Part shown: positions 7,968-16,365 of the stretch, one piece after another
How positions within the stretch are numbered: the stretch's first letter is position 1
How the letters are laid out: the number at the start of each line of letters is the position of its first letter
IMG/VR virus record: IMGVR_UViG_3300042374_000456
Location: 1-62,181 of that record
Length of the DNA stretch: 62,181 bases
Strand: one strand, 5' to 3'
Origin: a virus
Position numbers and translations under genes: made by a program
The notes under the pieces: generated by a model
The model's input: only the letters and a program-made list of their open reading frames with translations
Database searches by the model: none
What the model was told of the DNA's origin: nothing

Positions 7968-10199
7968 ATGAATTTAGAAAAACAATTAAAAGATATTTTT
8001 GAAAGTAGAGGTCTTGAAATGAGAGACTATTCTGCTAGAAATATTTTAGAGTATGTAAACCCAAAAAAACCACACGTATCGGCTATGGGTACATCGGGTG
8101 GTAAAACATTAATGACAGCAGCTAGATACGAATTGTACTACTCCAATGGTATCTTAACGAGAAATGATATTACATTAATATTGCCTTCTGATAAAACTAT
8201 ATTAAGAGGTAATTTTGTAAAGCAATTTCAATTCTTTTTTAAAGATATCCCCGCATCATTCACTTGGATAGCTGTAAAAAATCGTAAAGAATTACAAGAA
8301 GCTGTTAATAACAAAATACAAGTTATTATCGTACTTCCTCAATTACTTAATGATACTAATATTCAGATACTAAAAGGTTGTAAAATTAAATGGATGGTTT
8401 TGGATGAAGCGCATAAATGGTACTTTGCAAAAACTATACAGAGAATTATAGATACACTTAAACCAAAATATCAATCATTACTTACCGGTACTCCATTTAA
8501 GTTTAATGAAAAGAAAGATAAGTTTATTATTGATTATACATCGGTAAAAGAAATGTATGGTAAAGGATTACTTTCTGATGTAGACCTTCAAGTGTTACAC
8601 TCATCATTAGAACTCACTAAATTAGATTATAACTCTTTATTAGGTTCATTAAAAGAAGATACTCGTATTGATAGTAAAAAATATAGGAAATTATTTAGAG
8701 ATGTACTATCTCAATTGATTAAAAAATTAAAACTTCCAAATAAATCAATGAGTACACTTAATAATGTTAGTAAAAATGCAATTAGTGTATTTGGTACTTT
8801 AGAAAAAAGTATTATATTTGCTCACGGAATTCCTGAAGCTAAATGTTTAGATAAATATTTTAAAGAATTGGGGGTAGGTGTATTAACCTCACATAGTAAA
8901 AATTTGGATGAAATACCAGAAGAAACATTTACTGAATTTGAAAATAATCCTAATATTAAAGTATTAATTGCAGTTAATAGAGGTAAAGAAGGATTTGATT
9001 TTCCAGATTTATACAATGTTATTGATATGACTTTTACTCAAAATTTTGAGGTTGTAATGCAAATTGTTGGTAGATTAATGAGAAAATCAAAAAATAATAA
9101 TAAAAAAGTATTCTACAAAATAGCACCAAAAAATACTGCTGGGTATTTTGTAGATTGGATGGATTGTATGTTTATGTTATTTGATGATTATTGGTATCAA
9201 AATTTTAATGGTAAAAACGCATATAATATTAGGATACCAAATGCATTATTGGCTAGGAATAAAAATCTTAATCAGCAATCAACTACATCCAAAACTAAAA
9301 AAGGTAATTTTAAACCTAAAAATTTGGAAGAACTATTGCCAAACTCATTATCATTTATGAATAAGAATGCTTGGTTTAAGTTAGATGACCAATTAAGTAC
9401 TGTAGCTACAACATCATTAAAAGATATTGTTTATAAATTTAATAATATAAATCATTGGACACCTGATAAAATTAGAGAAGAAGCATTAAAATATAACACT
9501 AAAGCAGAGTTTATTAGTTCAAATCCATCTGCATATAATGCTGCTCGTAACTTAAATATTTTAGATGAAGTTTGTTCTCATATGGAAGCAAAATTAAAAT
9601 ATTGGACTGAAGAAGAAGTTAGAGAAGAAGCATTAAAATATAATAGTAGGGTTGAATTTAGAAAAAATAGTGTTAATGCATATTCATATGCTAAAAGATT
9701 CGGTATTATGAATGAAATTTGTACTCATATGGAACTTAAAAGAAAACCCTATTCAATAAATATAATTAGAGAAGAGGCTTTAAAATATAATAGTAGGGCT
9801 CAATTTAGAAAAAATAATGGAAGTGCATATGGACATATTTTACAATTAGGTATTTCTGATGATATTTTTTCTCATATGGATTTACCCAAAAATAAAAAAT
9901 GGACAATTGATGAACTTAAAGAAGATGCCTTAAAATACAATACAAAGACTGATTTTAGAAAAAATAACGGAGGTGGTTATGTAACTGCACATCGTTTAGG
10001 CATCTTAGATGAAATTTGTTCACATATGCAAGTTAAAAGAAGAAAATGGACACCTTCTGAACTTAAAGAAGATGCCCTAAAATATAATACAAGAGCTGAA
10101 TGGAAACGAAAGGGTGGTGCTGGATTTCAAGCAGCTAAAAGAATGAATATCTTAAATGATATATGTTCTCATATGAGACCCTACAACTATAAAAATTAA
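7968..10199 (+). CDS. Superfamily 2 helicase with five C-terminal DNA-binding-type repeats
   Basis: The N-terminal two-thirds is an SF2 helicase/ATPase: Walker A GTSGGKT (41-47), DEAH box (146-149), SLLTGTP motif III near residue 170, and motif VI QIVGRLMRKS near residue 365. From residue 497 to 738 there are five tandem repeats of about 48 residues with the pattern W-T...R/KEEALKYN-S/T-R-x-x-F...AY...A...L-G-I-L-D-E-I-C-S-HM. I recall similar repeats in phage homing endonucleases and other phage proteins, where DNA binding is assumed. It could be a UvsW-like branch-migration helicase, but the repeats and the adjacent GIY-YIG gene suggest a mobile or targeting role. It has its own early promoter and no Shine-Dalgarno sequence. 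Confidence 0.85.
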   Translation: MNLEKQLKDIFESRGLEMRDYSARNILEYVNPKKPHVSAMGTSGGKTLMTAARYELYYSNGILTRNDITLILPSDKTILRGNFVKQFQFFFKDIPASFTWIAVKNRKELQEAVNNKIQVIIVLPQLLNDTNIQILKGCKIKWMVLDEAHKWYFAKTIQRIIDTLKPKYQSLLTGTPFKFNEKKDKFIIDYTSVKEMYGKGLLSDVDLQVLHSSLELTKLDYNSLLGSLKEDTRIDSKKYRKLFRDVLSQLIKKLKLPNKSMSTLNNVSKNAISVFGTLEKSIIFAHGIPEAKCLDKYFKELGVGVLTSHSKNLDEIPEETFTEFENNPNIKVLIAVNRGKEGFDFPDLYNVIDMTFTQNFEVVMQIVGRLMRKSKNNNKKVFYKIAPKNTAGYFVDWMDCMFMLFDDYWYQNFNGKNAYNIRIPNALLARNKNLNQQSTTSKTKKGNFKPKNLEELLPNSLSFMNKNAWFKLDDQLSTVATTSLKDIVYKFNNINHWTPDKIREEALKYNTKAEFISSNPSAYNAARNLNILDEVCSHMEAKLKYWTEEEVREEALKYNSRVEFRKNSVNAYSYAKRFGIMNEICTHMELKRKPYSINIIREEALKYNSRAQFRKNNGSAYGHILQLGISDDIFSHMDLPKNKKWTIDELKEDALKYNTKTDFRKNNGGGYVTAHRLGILDEICSHMQVKRRKWTPSELKEDALKYNTRAEWKRKGGAGFQAAKRMNILNDICSHMRPYNYKN

Positions 10200-10210
10200 A
10201 ATAAAATAAT

Positions 10211-10546
10211 ATGACAGAAGAACAATTTGAAACCTTAATGGATAAATTAAGTGAAATCGGCTATGAAAACAATTTACAAACAACATGGAGTGTTAATGAA
10301 ATAGAAGATGTATACACACCTATTGGAATCCAACCAGAATACCTTACCGATGGTATTCATAACGATGTAATAATTCAATTACCAAATATACCATTGACTT
10401 GGTTAGACCTTTGGAAAGCAGCAGATAAGTTGTATGAAGAAGTCAGTAAATTGGATGATTTTATGATATCACACCGATTTATAGAAAGTTATGAATTAAA
10501 GGAAGAAGATGGTAAGCCGTATTTAGAAGTATTTTTCGGTAGTTAA
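10211..10546 (+). CDS. Unknown acidic 111-residue protein
   Basis: No family recognised. The protein is acidic (many Glu and Asp), soluble and lacks Cys, with an alternating helix/strand pattern. It begins 11 bases after the helicase stop, so it belongs to the same early transcript, and is followed by a strong terminator. The leader is A/T only, with no Shine-Dalgarno. Confidence 0.7.
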   Translation: MTEEQFETLMDKLSEIGYENNLQTTWSVNEIEDVYTPIGIQPEYLTDGIHNDVIIQLPNIPLTWLDLWKAADKLYEEVSKLDDFMISHRFIESYELKEEDGKPYLEVFFGS

Positions 10547-10563
10547 TAACGATTCAATAATAG

Positions 10564-10592
10564 AAAAGGGAAACTTCGGTTTCCCTTTTTTT
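10564..10592 (+). terminator. Rho-independent terminator with TTCG loop
   Basis: Stem AAAAGGGAAAC/GTTTCCCTTTT with a cTTCGg tetraloop and a T run. It ends the helicase transcript. Confidence 0.92.
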
Positions 10593-10605
10593 ATGCCCAT
10601 AACTT

Positions 10606-10643
10606 ATTGATACTCAACCCGTTATAACTCGTTGATAATCAAT
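10606..10643 (+). repeat. Imperfect 13-bp inverted repeat upstream of early promoter
   Basis: Arms at 10606-10618 and 10631-10643 pair at 11 of 13 positions around a 12-base spacer. It lies 40 bases before the early promoter at 10684 and could be an operator; there is no T run, so it is not a typical terminator. Confidence 0.3.
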
Positions 10644-10683
10644 AAAAAATTTTACAAAAAAAGTGAAAATAAATGGGAAAATG

Positions 10684-10715
10684 TTTGGAAATATGGTAAA
10701 TAATGTGTAGTTTAG
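10684..10715 (+). promoter_or_regulatory. Early promoter, Bacteroidota type
   Basis: TTTG at 10684-10687, 20 bases, TAGTTTAG at 10708-10715. It drives the small-gene cluster beginning at 10757. Confidence 0.75.
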
Positions 10716-10756
10716 CTATGTAAGATTAAGAGATAAACAATTAAAATATAAAAGAT

Positions 10757-10987
10757 ATGAGCACAATTAAAGAGTATTATGTAGAGAACTTCCCAACCGA
10801 TGATTTGGGATTAGAATTGAATGAAACCCCCACATTTCCCGGTCTATTAAATAAACTGATTGTTGGTGAGGATGTTTACCGATACATTGGTGTTACCGAT
10901 AGTGTAATCAGAGAGAGATTGTTTGAGAAACTTGCAGAGACCTTAAATGTGAGTTATGATTATGTTTACAATTTATGGTTAAAATAA
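10757..10987 (+). CDS. Unknown small early protein (76 aa)
   Basis: No family recognised. It is an acidic, single-domain protein with a helical C-terminus (VIRERLFEKLAETLNVSYDYV). It is the first gene of a small early cluster, 40 bases after a clear early promoter, with an A-rich leader and no Shine-Dalgarno. Small genes like this in T4-like phages often encode host-takeover proteins, but nothing specific is visible. Confidence 0.7.
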   Translation: MSTIKEYYVENFPTDDLGLELNETPTFPGLLNKLIVGEDVYRYIGVTDSVIRERLFEKLAETLNVSYDYVYNLWLK

Positions 10988-10999
10988 AATATAAGATAT

Positions 11000-11308
11000 A
11001 TGAAAACGCAATTTGAAATTTGGTTAGGAAAGGTTGATGCAGACCGTAAAAAAAGACACGAATCCGGTGATTATTATAGTGATTATACCCCTTTAAAGGT
11101 TAAAAAGGGTTCTAAGTTTATGAAAATTATGGATTCAACCCACGTATGGGCGTTCGTTTCAATGTTTGATGGTTACCATATGGGAGTTCCGGTTAAGAAA
11201 GGTGATTTAATGAAACCTGCCAGTTGGAGAGCCCCGGCTAAACATAGTAGAGGAAACATATTTGAGGGAACTGCTAAATGGTCACATTATGGCCCAACTT
11301 ATTTGTAA
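11000..11308 (+). CDS. Unknown basic early protein (102 aa)
   Basis: No family recognised. It is basic, with many Lys and aromatic residues, no Cys and no membrane segment. The middle (KVKKGSKFMKIMDSTHVWAFV) looks like a small beta barrel. It starts 12 bases after the previous gene in the same early unit, without a Shine-Dalgarno. Confidence 0.7.
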   Translation: MKTQFEIWLGKVDADRKKRHESGDYYSDYTPLKVKKGSKFMKIMDSTHVWAFVSMFDGYHMGVPVKKGDLMKPASWRAPAKHSRGNIFEGTAKWSHYGPTYL

Positions 11309-11324
11309 AATAAGTCCTAAAATA

Positions 11325-11356
11325 TTTGGAAATGTGGAAAAAAAGTTGTAGATTAG
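11325..11356 (+). promoter_or_regulatory. Early promoter, Bacteroidota type
   Basis: TTTG at 11325-11328, 20 bases, TAGATTAG at 11349-11356. It precedes the 80-residue gene at 11406. Confidence 0.75.
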
Positions 11357-11405
11357 CTTTATAAGATTGAGAGATAATAAACTATAAAATATAAAATATA
11401 AAATT

Positions 11406-11648
11406 ATGAAACATAGAGCAAAGTATGAAAGGTTGTTAAAAAATTCAAAAGGTGAGTACCGATACCAATTCAATTGGGTAAGTGGTGGGTTCAACGATGT
11501 TTGGGCTAAAAACCTTAAAGAGTTCAAATCAGAACTTAAACGCCAGTTCGGTAATTCCAACTTAGATGTGGATTACAATACACTTCACAAAGCAACCGAA
11601 AGTGGTGCTAGAAGTTGGGATAAGGCAGGAGATATGTTGTGTTGGTAA
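11406..11648 (+). CDS. Unknown small basic early protein (80 aa)
   Basis: No named family. It is a basic protein with Trp and Tyr spread along it and a helical middle (KNLKEFKSELKRQF), ending in DMLCW. It heads an early unit with its own promoter; the 50-base leader is A/T-rich with no Shine-Dalgarno. Confidence 0.7.
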   Translation: MKHRAKYERLLKNSKGEYRYQFNWVSGGFNDVWAKNLKEFKSELKRQFGNSNLDVDYNTLHKATESGARSWDKAGDMLCW

Positions 11649-11665
11649 CCCTTAAAATATAAAAT

Positions 11666-11878
11666 ATGAATATTACAAAAATTAGCAGTTTAACCGGTAT
11701 TGAACACACATTGAATATCAATGTTACTCAAGATGAGTTATTAAGAGTAGAGAATCGTTACAATTCAAAAGAATTGATACAAAACATCGTTCCAAACTTA
11801 ACAATGGACGAAAGGGAGTTCCTTATGACGGGGATTACCAATGAGGAATGGATTAGAGTATTTGGCGAAATAGATTAA
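11666..11878 (+). CDS. Unknown small acidic early protein (70 aa)
   Basis: No family recognised. It is acidic, with a short beta N-terminus (TGIEHTLNINVTQDELLRVE) and a helical C-terminal half containing DEREFLMTGITNEEWIRVFG. It is 17 bases downstream of the previous gene, in the same early transcript. Confidence 0.7.
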   Translation: MNITKISSLTGIEHTLNINVTQDELLRVENRYNSKELIQNIVPNLTMDEREFLMTGITNEEWIRVFGEID

Positions 11879-11901
11879 TTAAAACTTAAAACATAAAAGA
11901 C

Positions 11902-12168
11902 ATGAATTATTCAGAATTATCAAAATTATCAGTAGCAGAATTGCGTAATGTTAACCAAATGGTTATTGAACTGATTAAACAAAAACGTACCATAGAATCG
12001 TTAGAAAAGAAATTGTCATTGCAAGTAGGTATGACGGTTAAAGTAAATCACCCCAAATTAATGGGTAGAGAGTTAGAGGTCGTTAAAATCAACCGAACTA
12101 AAGCTAATTTGAGAGTAAAAGGTGGATTTGCTTCATACAACGTACCGGTCTCAATGATTGAGTATTAA
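11902..12168 (+). CDS. Small early protein with helix plus KOW/SH3-like beta domain (88 aa)
   Basis: The first 38 residues form a charged coiled-coil-like helix. Residues 42-88 resemble a compact SH3/KOW-type barrel: VGMTVKVNHPKLMGRELEVVKINRTKANLRVK. Such folds bind nucleic acid or ribosomes, but no specific partner can be named. It is the last gene of the early insert and is followed by a terminator. Confidence 0.7.
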   Translation: MNYSELSKLSVAELRNVNQMVIELIKQKRTIESLEKKLSLQVGMTVKVNHPKLMGRELEVVKINRTKANLRVKGGFASYNVPVSMIEY

Positions 12169-12199
12169 GATATTAGTTTTGTTTGTTTGTTCATTTGTT

Positions 12200-12223
12200 A
12201 AAGGGAGATTTCTCCCTTTTTTT
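12200..12223 (+). terminator. Rho-independent terminator of the early insert
   Basis: AAAGGGAG-ATTT-CTCCCTTT stem-loop followed by a T run. It also shows that an upstream ATG at 12183, in frame with the next gene, is not its start. Confidence 0.85.
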
Positions 12224-12230
12224 GTATATA

Positions 12231-12239
12231 ATATTTATA
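12231..12239 (+). promoter_or_regulatory. Late-type motif ATATTTATA before SGNH gene
   Basis: It matches the recurring motif but lies only three bases before the ATG. A -10 role would make the message leaderless or cut off the start, so its function at this site is uncertain. Confidence 0.3.
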
Positions 12240-12242
12240 ATA

Positions 12243-13007
12243 ATGACAAATAATAGATTATTTACATTTGGATGTAGTTACACAAAATATAAATGGCCCA
12301 CCTGGGCTAACATAATAGCAACAAATTTTGAACAACATTATAATTGTGCACAACAAGGGGCAGGTAATTATTATGCTGCTGAAAAATTATACGAAATGCA
12401 TTTAAAAGTAAACATAACTAAAAACGACGTGGTGTTAATAATGTTAAGTAGTTTTAATAGATTGGATATATATAACCCAAAGTATAAAGCTTTTATATTA
12501 AATGGAAATATTTACAACTCAGAACATATTTTTGGTGAAAAATTTGTAAGAGAGGTGTGGAATGATGAACATTCAATATACAACACTTGGTTTATGGTTA
12601 AAACTATGACGACATTATTAGATGGGATTGGATGCAAGTATAAAATACTTCAAGCATTTGATTTATTAGAAACTGATATGGGCACCACACTAAAAACTGA
12701 TGATAATGTAAATTTACTTATTAGTGATTACAAAAAGAATGTCTACATTAATGAAAGTTTACAATCATATTCTTCAAAAACTAGCCCACAATCATATGGT
12801 TTTAAAGATACTCCAATTCCATATGAATTAGATGGTCACCCAACCATAATGTGTCATCACAATTTTGTAAAAGAACATTTATCAGAATATTATGATGATA
12901 ATATGCTAAGTATAGCAAAAATATGGGAATCCGAATTACCAGATACCAGCGAATTATGTATACGTTATCCGTTTTCAAAACAAAAAATAAATTCAAAAAT
13001 TATTTAA
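12243..13007 (+). CDS. SGNH/GDSL-type hydrolase-like protein
   Basis: The 254-residue protein has the spaced blocks of SGNH esterases/lipases: FGCSY with candidate nucleophile Ser12, a block-II-like Gly and a block-III-like Asn in GAGN (39-42), and DGHP with candidate Asp197 and His199. Family members remove acyl or acetyl groups from carbohydrates or lipids; phage versions may deacetylate host surface polysaccharide. There is no signal peptide, so it could be virion-borne or cytoplasmic. I chose the ATG at 12243 because the upstream in-frame ATG at 12183 lies before a terminator and would add a meaningless hydrophobic stretch. It is flanked by a late-type motif and virion genes. Substrate unknown. 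Confidence 0.65.
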   Translation: MTNNRLFTFGCSYTKYKWPTWANIIATNFEQHYNCAQQGAGNYYAAEKLYEMHLKVNITKNDVVLIMLSSFNRLDIYNPKYKAFILNGNIYNSEHIFGEKFVREVWNDEHSIYNTWFMVKTMTTLLDGIGCKYKILQAFDLLETDMGTTLKTDDNVNLLISDYKKNVYINESLQSYSSKTSPQSYGFKDTPIPYELDGHPTIMCHHNFVKEHLSEYYDDNMLSIAKIWESELPDTSELCIRYPFSKQKINSKII

Positions 13008-13020
13008 ATTAACCTTTTTA

Positions 13021-13030
13021 TATACTTATT
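13021..13030 (+). promoter_or_regulatory. Late-type motif TATACTTATT
   Basis: Variant of the recurring late motif, 21 bases before the Dps-like gene. Confidence 0.35.
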
Positions 13031-13051
13031 ACTATAAAGGAACAAAAGTAA

Positions 13052-13423
13052 ATGGAAAAATTAGCATCAATATTCTTTCATAGTAGAACACAAACCCACA
13101 TATTCCATTTAGGAGTAACTGGTCCTGGTTCATATTCAATGCATAAGGCGTTAAATAAATACTATGATGGTATACTAGATTTAATGGATGAATTATTAGA
13201 AGCTTATCAGGGTAAATACGGAATTATAACATTTAAACCAGTAAACGGACTTGATACTGATGCATCAAAGGAAAACATAATCGCATATTTTGATAAATTA
13301 ATTAAATTTTTAGAAACCGAAAGACAAACTGAACAATTAAAAGATAGTTGGATTCAAAATGAATTAGATAATATTGCTAAACTGCTATATACTACAAAAT
13401 ATAAATTAGTAAACTTAGGATAA
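13052..13423 (+). CDS. Dps/ferritin-like helical protein (DUF5856-type)
   Basis: The 123-residue all-helical protein begins with FFHSRTQTHIFHLGVTGPGSYSMHKALNKYYDGILDLMDELLEAYQG. The pattern H...H...Y..H..L..FYD...D..D...E resembles small Dps-like proteins found in T4-like marine phages (DUF5856). Conserved His, Asp and Glu fit a metal or ferroxidase site. The role is unproven; DNA protection or iron binding is inferred from the fold. It has an AAGGA site 11 bases before ATG and is followed by a terminator, so it is a single-gene unit. Confidence 0.6.
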   Translation: MEKLASIFFHSRTQTHIFHLGVTGPGSYSMHKALNKYYDGILDLMDELLEAYQGKYGIITFKPVNGLDTDASKENIIAYFDKLIKFLETERQTEQLKDSWIQNELDNIAKLLYTTKYKLVNLG

Positions 13424-13445
13424 TAGATATAAAACATAAGATTTG

Positions 13446-13476
13446 AAAGGGAGTGGATTTATTCACTCCCTTTTTT
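13446..13476 (+). terminator. Rho-independent terminator
   Basis: Ten-bp-class stem AAAGGGAGTG/CACTCCCTTT with an 8-base loop and a T run, separating the Dps-like gene from the neck genes. Confidence 0.92.
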
Positions 13477-13483
13477 GTTATTT

Positions 13484-13493
13484 TATATTTATA
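13484..13493 (+). promoter_or_regulatory. Late-type promoter motif TATATTTATA before neck genes
   Basis: Exact motif, 29 bases before the neck gene start and just after a terminator, so a promoter is needed here. Confidence 0.5.
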
Positions 13494-13522
13494 TAAGAAT
13501 AAATGTATTAAGGAGAATAAAT

Positions 13523-14674
13523 ATGTCGCAATCAAGAGTATGGACAGGTACGGCAACTTTCGTTACCGGTTCATCTACCCCATTCGGATTATATGATAAT
13601 GATTCAAACTTTCAATTAGATGCCCCTAAAGTTGCATCGTGGTGTGCACAGAGGTTGGGTTATCCAATTGTAGATGTAGAATTGATATCAAGTAGTTTCT
13701 TTGCGGTGTTTGAAGAGGCAGTGAGTGAATATTCTGCACAAGTCAATCAATTTAACATACGAAACAATATGGGTGCCCTTGAAGGTCAACCCACAAGTTC
13801 AAATTTCACCAATAAATCAGTATTAGGAAGTGAATTGAACAATGTAATTACTATTGCCGAAGGTTATGGTACTCAAGCAAATGTTGGTGGTAGAATTGAT
13901 ATTAAAAGGGGAAGTATCCTTGCATCGGCGGGTACTCAAAGTTATGATTTACAAGAATTATGGGGTGATGTAAGTGAAAGTGGCGAAAGACTTGATATAA
14001 CTAAAGTATTTTACGAAGCCACTCCGGCAATATCTCGTTTCTTTGACCCTTATTCAGTTTCTGGACAAGGTACATTGAACTTAATCGATGAATTCGGGTT
14101 TGGTTCATTCTCCCCAGCCGCACAATTTATTCTAATGCCAATGTATGAGGATATGTTAAGAATTCAAGCGATTGAATTCAACGACCAATTCCGTAAATCT
14201 GCATTTAGTTTTAATATTGTCAATAATAAAATACAAATATTCCCAATACCAACTGCAACTGAAAGATTATGGTTTGAGTATATGGTAAAAAAGGATTTCA
14301 GAGAAGGAAATACTATAATAACACCAAATGTTGTAAGTGATTATTCAAATGTTGGATATCAGTTTCAAGATTACTCAAAAATTAATGATGTTGGTAAACA
14401 ATGGATTAGAAAATACACACTTGCACTTGCTAAAGAATTATTAGGTGCAATTAGAGAAAAATATTCTACTATACCAATTCCTGGTTCGGATGTTTCATTA
14501 GATGGTGCAGCACTAAGAGCAGAAGCACAAACTGAAAAGGAATCATTAGTAACTCAATTGAGAGAAAACTTAGAAGAGGTTAGTAAAAAGACCAGAATGG
14601 AAAATGAATCCAATATGGTTGAACAACAACAAAAAATAATTAAATCAGTTCCATTAGCAATATACATAGGATAA
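13523..14674 (+). CDS. Neck protein, gp13-like
   Basis: A 383-residue virion protein at the head of a tightly packed cluster. The region APKVASWCAQRLGYPIVDVELISSSFFAVFEEAVSEYSAQVNQFNIRNNMG (about 36-85) is characteristic of structural proteins at this locus in marine T4-like phages; I infer the neck protein equivalent to gp13. The C-terminal part has a long amphipathic helix (ESLVTQLRENLEEV). The start is ATG at 13523, preceded by AAGGAG; an upstream in-frame ATG at 13475 lies inside the terminator and promoter. The next gene starts six bases later. Confidence 0.6.
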   Translation: MSQSRVWTGTATFVTGSSTPFGLYDNDSNFQLDAPKVASWCAQRLGYPIVDVELISSSFFAVFEEAVSEYSAQVNQFNIRNNMGALEGQPTSSNFTNKSVLGSELNNVITIAEGYGTQANVGGRIDIKRGSILASAGTQSYDLQELWGDVSESGERLDITKVFYEATPAISRFFDPYSVSGQGTLNLIDEFGFGSFSPAAQFILMPMYEDMLRIQAIEFNDQFRKSAFSFNIVNNKIQIFPIPTATERLWFEYMVKKDFREGNTIITPNVVSDYSNVGYQFQDYSKINDVGKQWIRKYTLALAKELLGAIREKYSTIPIPGSDVSLDGAALRAEAQTEKESLVTQLRENLEEVSKKTRMENESNMVEQQQKIIKSVPLAIYIG

Positions 14675-14680
14675 TAATAT

Positions 14681-15235
14681 ATGCCAAAGTTTTTTCATAG
14701 TAGAGATTTGGAATTCATAAAAACTATCGCTGAAGAAGTGGTAGATTATGTAGTGGAAACGACTATTACTCTATTCAAAATATCAGTTGGTGAATCAAAA
14801 ACTAATTTATATGGTGAATCATTGGGTAAAATATACCATGCACCTGCTAATTTAATGTGTATTGTTGATAGGGAGAATACTACTTCAAATTATGATGAAT
14901 TTGGACCGGATACACAACAAAATGTAGAATTCCGTTTTAATAAAGAAAGATTAAGAACACATGAGATACCAAAGGTACGAGATATCAATGGTAACGAAAT
15001 TCCTGCGGATGCAATACAAAATACACAATACGGATATCCTGAAATCGGAGATATTATTTTATTTGATGAATTTTATTATGAAATAAATAATGTTATGGAT
15101 ACTATGTTAATAGGTGGTTCATCAAAAATATATGACCAAACTACCAACACATTCGCAGATGCAAGTATGCAACTTGTTGCTACTGGTATGATGGTAAAAC
15201 GTTCGCAAGTACAAATTGAGGAGAGAACATACTAA
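14681..15235 (+). CDS. Neck / head-closure protein, gp14-like
   Basis: The 184-residue protein has the beta-rich signature of head-closure proteins: an N-terminal helix (DLEFIKTIAEEVVDYVVET), then strands and GYPEIGDIILFDEFYYEINNV (about 126-146). Gene order after the gp13-like gene and before the gp15-like gene supports gp14. It is shorter than T4 gp14 (about 256). The stop codon overlaps the next start by one base (TAATG), indicating translational coupling. The specific assignment is mostly by position. Confidence 0.6.
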   Translation: MPKFFHSRDLEFIKTIAEEVVDYVVETTITLFKISVGESKTNLYGESLGKIYHAPANLMCIVDRENTTSNYDEFGPDTQQNVEFRFNKERLRTHEIPKVRDINGNEIPADAIQNTQYGYPEIGDIILFDEFYYEINNVMDTMLIGGSSKIYDQTTNTFADASMQLVATGMMVKRSQVQIEERTY

Positions 15236-16365
15236 TGGCCGTAGACCCACTAAAAAACCCACTAAATAGAGCAGAACAACTTAAAACTGAACCTAAAAAT
15301 CAGTTTAAAGGAGTAAAGTTATACGATGTTGATTTGGCAATTGCTGAACATATGGTAGATACTGTTGTTCCTAATTTAGAACTTTTAGGTGAATCGATAA
15401 AAGTACCTGTAATATATGGTAATCCAGAAAGATGGAAAGCTATAAGAAGGGATGGCTTTTTAAGAGATAAAAACGGACAAGTTCAAACTCCAATAGTTGT
15501 ATTTAAACGAAATTCAATTGCTAGAGATGAATCATTGGCTAGTACGATGAATCGTCATGTATCATACCCTACCATATCTATGTATTCTAAAAAACATAAA
15601 TATGATAAGTTTAGTTTGATGACCGATACTAAAAGACCAGTCGAACAATACAATATAACAATGCCGGATTATGTTAGTGTAACATATGATGTTATTATAT
15701 GGACAGATTTTACTGAGCATATGAATAAAATCGTTGAAGCATTTCAATATGCAACGGATGAATATTGGGGAGATAAATCTGGGTTTAAATTTCGTACAAA
15801 AATAGATTCATTTGAGAATCAACAAGAAGTGGGGGATGGTGCACAAAGAATTGTAAGAACTACATTTACAATGACAGTCAATGCGTACTTATTACCTGAA
15901 AAATTTGATAATCAACCAACTACTAAAAAATCATTATCTCCTAAAAAAGTAGTATGGGGAATAGAAACTGATTTATCTGGAGGTAATGTAAATTATACAA
16001 AACAACAAATGTATAATGAGTATTCAGACCTAATTGATTTTATTACTATTAGAGGAGCACAAGGTGGGGTATTAGGAAGTTCAGGTTCACCTGTCTTTGT
16101 AAACTCATCTACTATTAAGTTAACTAATGTAAAACTACCTATATGCCCGCCAGAATTAAGAAATACTTATGTTGCTGGTGGTGAATGGTTTAAGGTTTAT
16201 TTAAGTGGAGTATTAATACCATTTATATATTATAGTTATTCATATAATTCAGGAACAAATGAAATAGTATTTTCATTTATTGAACTATGTGAATGGACAA
16301 ATAATTGTATTGGTATTGAAACTACTGATGAAATAGCAGTAACCGGAAAATTTATTGAATTATGA
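15235..16365 (+). CDS. Tail sheath stabiliser / tail terminator, gp15-like, with extra C-terminal domain
   Basis: Residues about 40-235 follow the layout of T4 gp15: VPVIYGNPERWKAI near the start, PTISMYSKKHKYDKFS, and YDVIIWTDFTEHMNKIVEAF followed by FTMTVNAYLLPE. This matches the tail-tube terminator fold that caps tube and sheath and joins tail to head. At 376 residues it is about 100 longer than T4 gp15. The added C-terminal part ends with a small beta domain (KVYLSGVLIP...EIAVTGKFIEL) that is also present at the ends of the next two proteins. It overlaps the next gene by four bases (ATGA). Confidence 0.7.
   Translation: MAVDPLKNPLNRAEQLKTEPKNQFKGVKLYDVDLAIAEHMVDTVVPNLELLGESIKVPVIYGNPERWKAIRRDGFLRDKNGQVQTPIVVFKRNSIARDESLASTMNRHVSYPTISMYSKKHKYDKFSLMTDTKRPVEQYNITMPDYVSVTYDVIIWTDFTEHMNKIVEAFQYATDEYWGDKSGFKFRTKIDSFENQQEVGDGAQRIVRTTFTMTVNAYLLPEKFDNQPTTKKSLSPKKVVWGIETDLSGGNVNYTKQQMYNEYSDLIDFITIRGAQGGVLGSSGSPVFVNSSTIKLTNVKLPICPPELRNTYVAGGEWFKVYLSGVLIPFIYYSYSYNSGTNEIVFSFIELCEWTNNCIGIETTDEIAVTGKFIEL

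Noticed and set aside
12183-12242. Upstream in-frame extension of the SGNH gene
   Set aside because: The extension crosses a rho-independent terminator and would add an unlikely hydrophobic stretch; start placed at 12243.
13475-13522. Upstream in-frame extension of the gp13-like gene
   Set aside because: It overlaps the terminator T run and the late-type motif, while ATG at 13523 has AAGGAG.
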